Source: Sympetrum striolatum
Taxonomy: Eukaryota > Arthropoda > Insecta > Odonata > Libellulidae
NCBI GenBank assembly: GCA_947579665.1
Contig: OX388349.1
Coordinates: 77,194,841-77,258,840 of the forward strand
Length of the DNA: 64,000 nucleotides
Direction of reading: 5' to 3'
Below the pieces are notes generated by a model, which saw only the letters and a program-made list of their open reading frames with translations, ran no database searches and had not been told where the DNA came from. Below are positions 61,719 through 64,000 of the stretch, piece by piece (the first letter of the stretch is position 1; every line of letters starts with the position of its first letter). Made by a program: the position numbers and the translations under genes.

Positions 61719-64000
61719 GGAATTAACAATTTTTTTTATTTTACTATGGCTTTCCACGAAGTCACACCTGCTAATATTGATTTCAATAAAAATACAACAT
61801 GGACGGATTAAGGTAAAAAATTACTTGAAAATTTATATAGATTCGGAAAAAAATAAAACTTTAAACTGTTAAAATATAAATTTAACTAATTATTGTCCTC
61901 TGAATGCACTTTTATTAGTCGAAAAATGTGAAGCAATGTCAAGCATTCTACTAAAATTAACAACTGCTGATTTATTGTGAAGTTTGACTATATAAGAATT
62001 CAGTCTCATTGAGAGCATCCAAAAGATGATGCATTTTGTCAATTACAGTAAAATACCTTTGAGGTTCATTGTCACATGAATTATTGCCTTTCGGATTTAT
62101 TATTTTTTATTATATTCATAGAAACTTCTTTTGTTTTGGTTTAAATTGATGGTGAATCATGCTTCTTAGATTAGTGAAACACAAGACGAGATGGAATACA
62201 TTAAAAGTATAATCTACCTTACTGATTCAAAAATATGTGAATAGTTCAAAAACTTTACTTTCGCCAATATAAAATTAGAAAATTCCCCAAGCCAATGATT
62301 ATATAATAAATAGAGTACAGATCCGCTACAACAGTGAGGCGTTTGAGGGAACATATATGATCAAATACGATAATAGATGGCATAAAGACACACGGATTTC
62401 GTGGGACAAAGGGGAGAAAAGAGAAACAGTAAATAGTGTTTAAAACACAGCAGAAGATGTGTAATGGAAAGCGTAATTTATGGAAAATACCATTTAGAGA
62501 TAAGCACATCATTACATAAAATAGAGAATTCGTTGTCCCTGGGATTGTATTTAATATGGAATATTGTGCATTCGTTAGAGAATTTTACATAAAAATAATT
62601 ATTAATCCATTATGTTGCTGATTTACCCTCCAGTAGTGAATCAAGAATACACGGTTTATGTAATTCTATGTAATACTCTAACAACTAACGTACCTGGATT
62701 TTCTTTAAAACAATAAAAAGAGGCTCTCATATGTTTATCAAAGAATCAAGTCATGTGATAATTATTTGATAGTCTGATATTTGTATCAATATGAGGATTT
62801 TATTCTTAAATTATCATCGAGATTTCATGTTTCCGCTGACGGAAAGCAATCGACGTGGGAAGACATATTGATGCACTCTCCGCTAGGAAGATGGCTCGGG
62901 GTGCAGATGTAAAGGTTATCCAATATCAAACAAATATTTACTTGTGAAATATATATTAAATTTGAGTAACCATTCATTCCTTAGGAATCAACAAAATCTG
63001 ATGTACTTAGTAATATATTTATACTTTAAACATATTTAATTGAGTTTTTTGTGTTTGAAGGGGGAGCTTACAAGGAAGTATATTTTTGAGATAATCCTTA
63101 TTTATCACCAAAGTGAGCTAAGAAGATACTGGATGAATCAATCGGCATGTCCCTTAGTGAAGATCATGCCAGTGTGTACGAAATTAAGATTTTATTTCGC
63201 ACTATGATATTCGTAAATGAAAGATATCTTGCGATATTTTGAATCCCTTTCTTTTGGTCTTGAGAGCAAAGTGTCGCTCTCAATTTATTTTTATTTCATA
63301 AACAATTGTGGTGTTTTTACTCTATTGGAGGCTGAAATGAATAGCAGTTCATTTAAAATTTTTTGTATGATTCCAATTCCAACATAACTTCCGATACGTG
63401 CGCCCTCTCTTTTTATGCCACTTTAATGCTGCGTGCATAACGCGCAAGATGTCGGCATCTTTTTTTGAGGCATTCGCATAACACTTAGGTATTTAATCTA
63501 CGCAGTACATAAATTCAAAAAGGCATTATATTAGTATAAGAAGATCATTTTTCGGTTAGTCAATATTTTAGTAATTCCGAAAAGCCTTTGAATTTGCCTT
63601 TGTTGCTGCAAAAGAAAGCAAACAAAGGCTCAAAGGAGTGGCAAGTGGTCGATTGAGACGGAACTCAGTATTGACGTGGAAAGGGGATTCGCGGGGAAAT
63701 AATTGTCTCTCAGACTCACAGAATGTTTGGGTTCTCATGAGGATACAGTTATCATCCCTTTGCCGTACTCCTCTTTGTGCTTTAACGATCCGATGGCACG
63801 CAACGCCCTTCCATGGTTCTTCTATCTCCCTGCTCTATTGTACACCTTTTATCGTTTTTAATCTATACCCACAGATCTGTTAATCTCTTCTAAAATTTAT
63901 TTCGTGCCTTTTTCATTTTTAATAATTTTATATAACTTAAATTGCATTTTACTCCTGGTTTCTGTCATGTGCTCTTGCATTTTTAATAGCCGCATGCTAA

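Larger units (their letters stand above)
59980..64000. other. No gene recognised
   Basis: Mostly AT-rich DNA with the separately listed non-coding block (61081-61300), SINE tail (61425-61474) and hairpin (61648-61718). CpG-richer texture returns at about 63370-63500 and 63590-63860, with an 81-codon frame of no recognisable domain. Confidence 0.5.

Overview
The window looks like AT-rich, intergenic or intronic DNA from an animal nuclear genome, most likely an arthropod. The signs are: no open frame longer than about 150 codons; many tRNA-derived SINEs with target-site duplications; non-LTR retrotransposon fragments; a solo LTR; and several classes of cut-and-paste DNA transposons and MITEs. 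There are no operons, Shine-Dalgarno sites or dense genes, so it is not bacterial. The exact taxon cannot be fixed from sequence alone. I found no protein-coding host gene that I can support; every protein-like stretch I could place is a decayed mobile-element fragment, apart from one unrecognised remnant at 26755-27032.

Layout. 1-742: copy R1 of a dispersed repeat (R family) built of units of about 170-180 bp. 743-13270: mostly unique AT-rich DNA with a LINE 3' end and the best SINE1 copy (5918-6053). 13272-16976: SINE1 with a perfect 12-bp duplication, a 768-bp TA-flanked MITE and a 467-bp pogo/Tigger-like MITE. 17-21.6 kb: mostly unique, with two CpG-richer islands. 21.6-25.8 kb: R2 with a SINE2 inserted in it, a GC-rich palindromic MITE, and a 691-bp foldback element. 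26-34.3 kb: a protein-like remnant, two reverse-transcriptase LINE fragments, and a solo LTR with a 4-bp duplication. 34.5-41.7 kb: more SINEs, small hairpins and R3 with a 49-bp truncated SINE inserted.

The most notable region is 43.4-56.9 kb. Two copies (A 43373-45873, B 54123-56869) of one 2.5-2.7 kb DNA element lie in opposite orientation. Each has long internal inverted repeats, a nested mariner-type MITE, and a broken ORF with a zinc-finger-like beginning. A is flanked by a perfect 9-bp direct repeat. All four inverted-repeat arms carry a 17-bp motif resembling a CTCF site. 57-64 kb holds a degraded SINE1, a possible TIR element, a hairpin with Penelope-like sequence and a homeodomain-site-rich block that could be a conserved non-coding element.

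How the parts relate: insertions are nested (SINE2 inside R2, truncated SINE1 inside R3, MITE inside A/B), which gives a relative order of activity: R family before SINEs, and the MITE before the spread of A/B. No element here appears autonomous.
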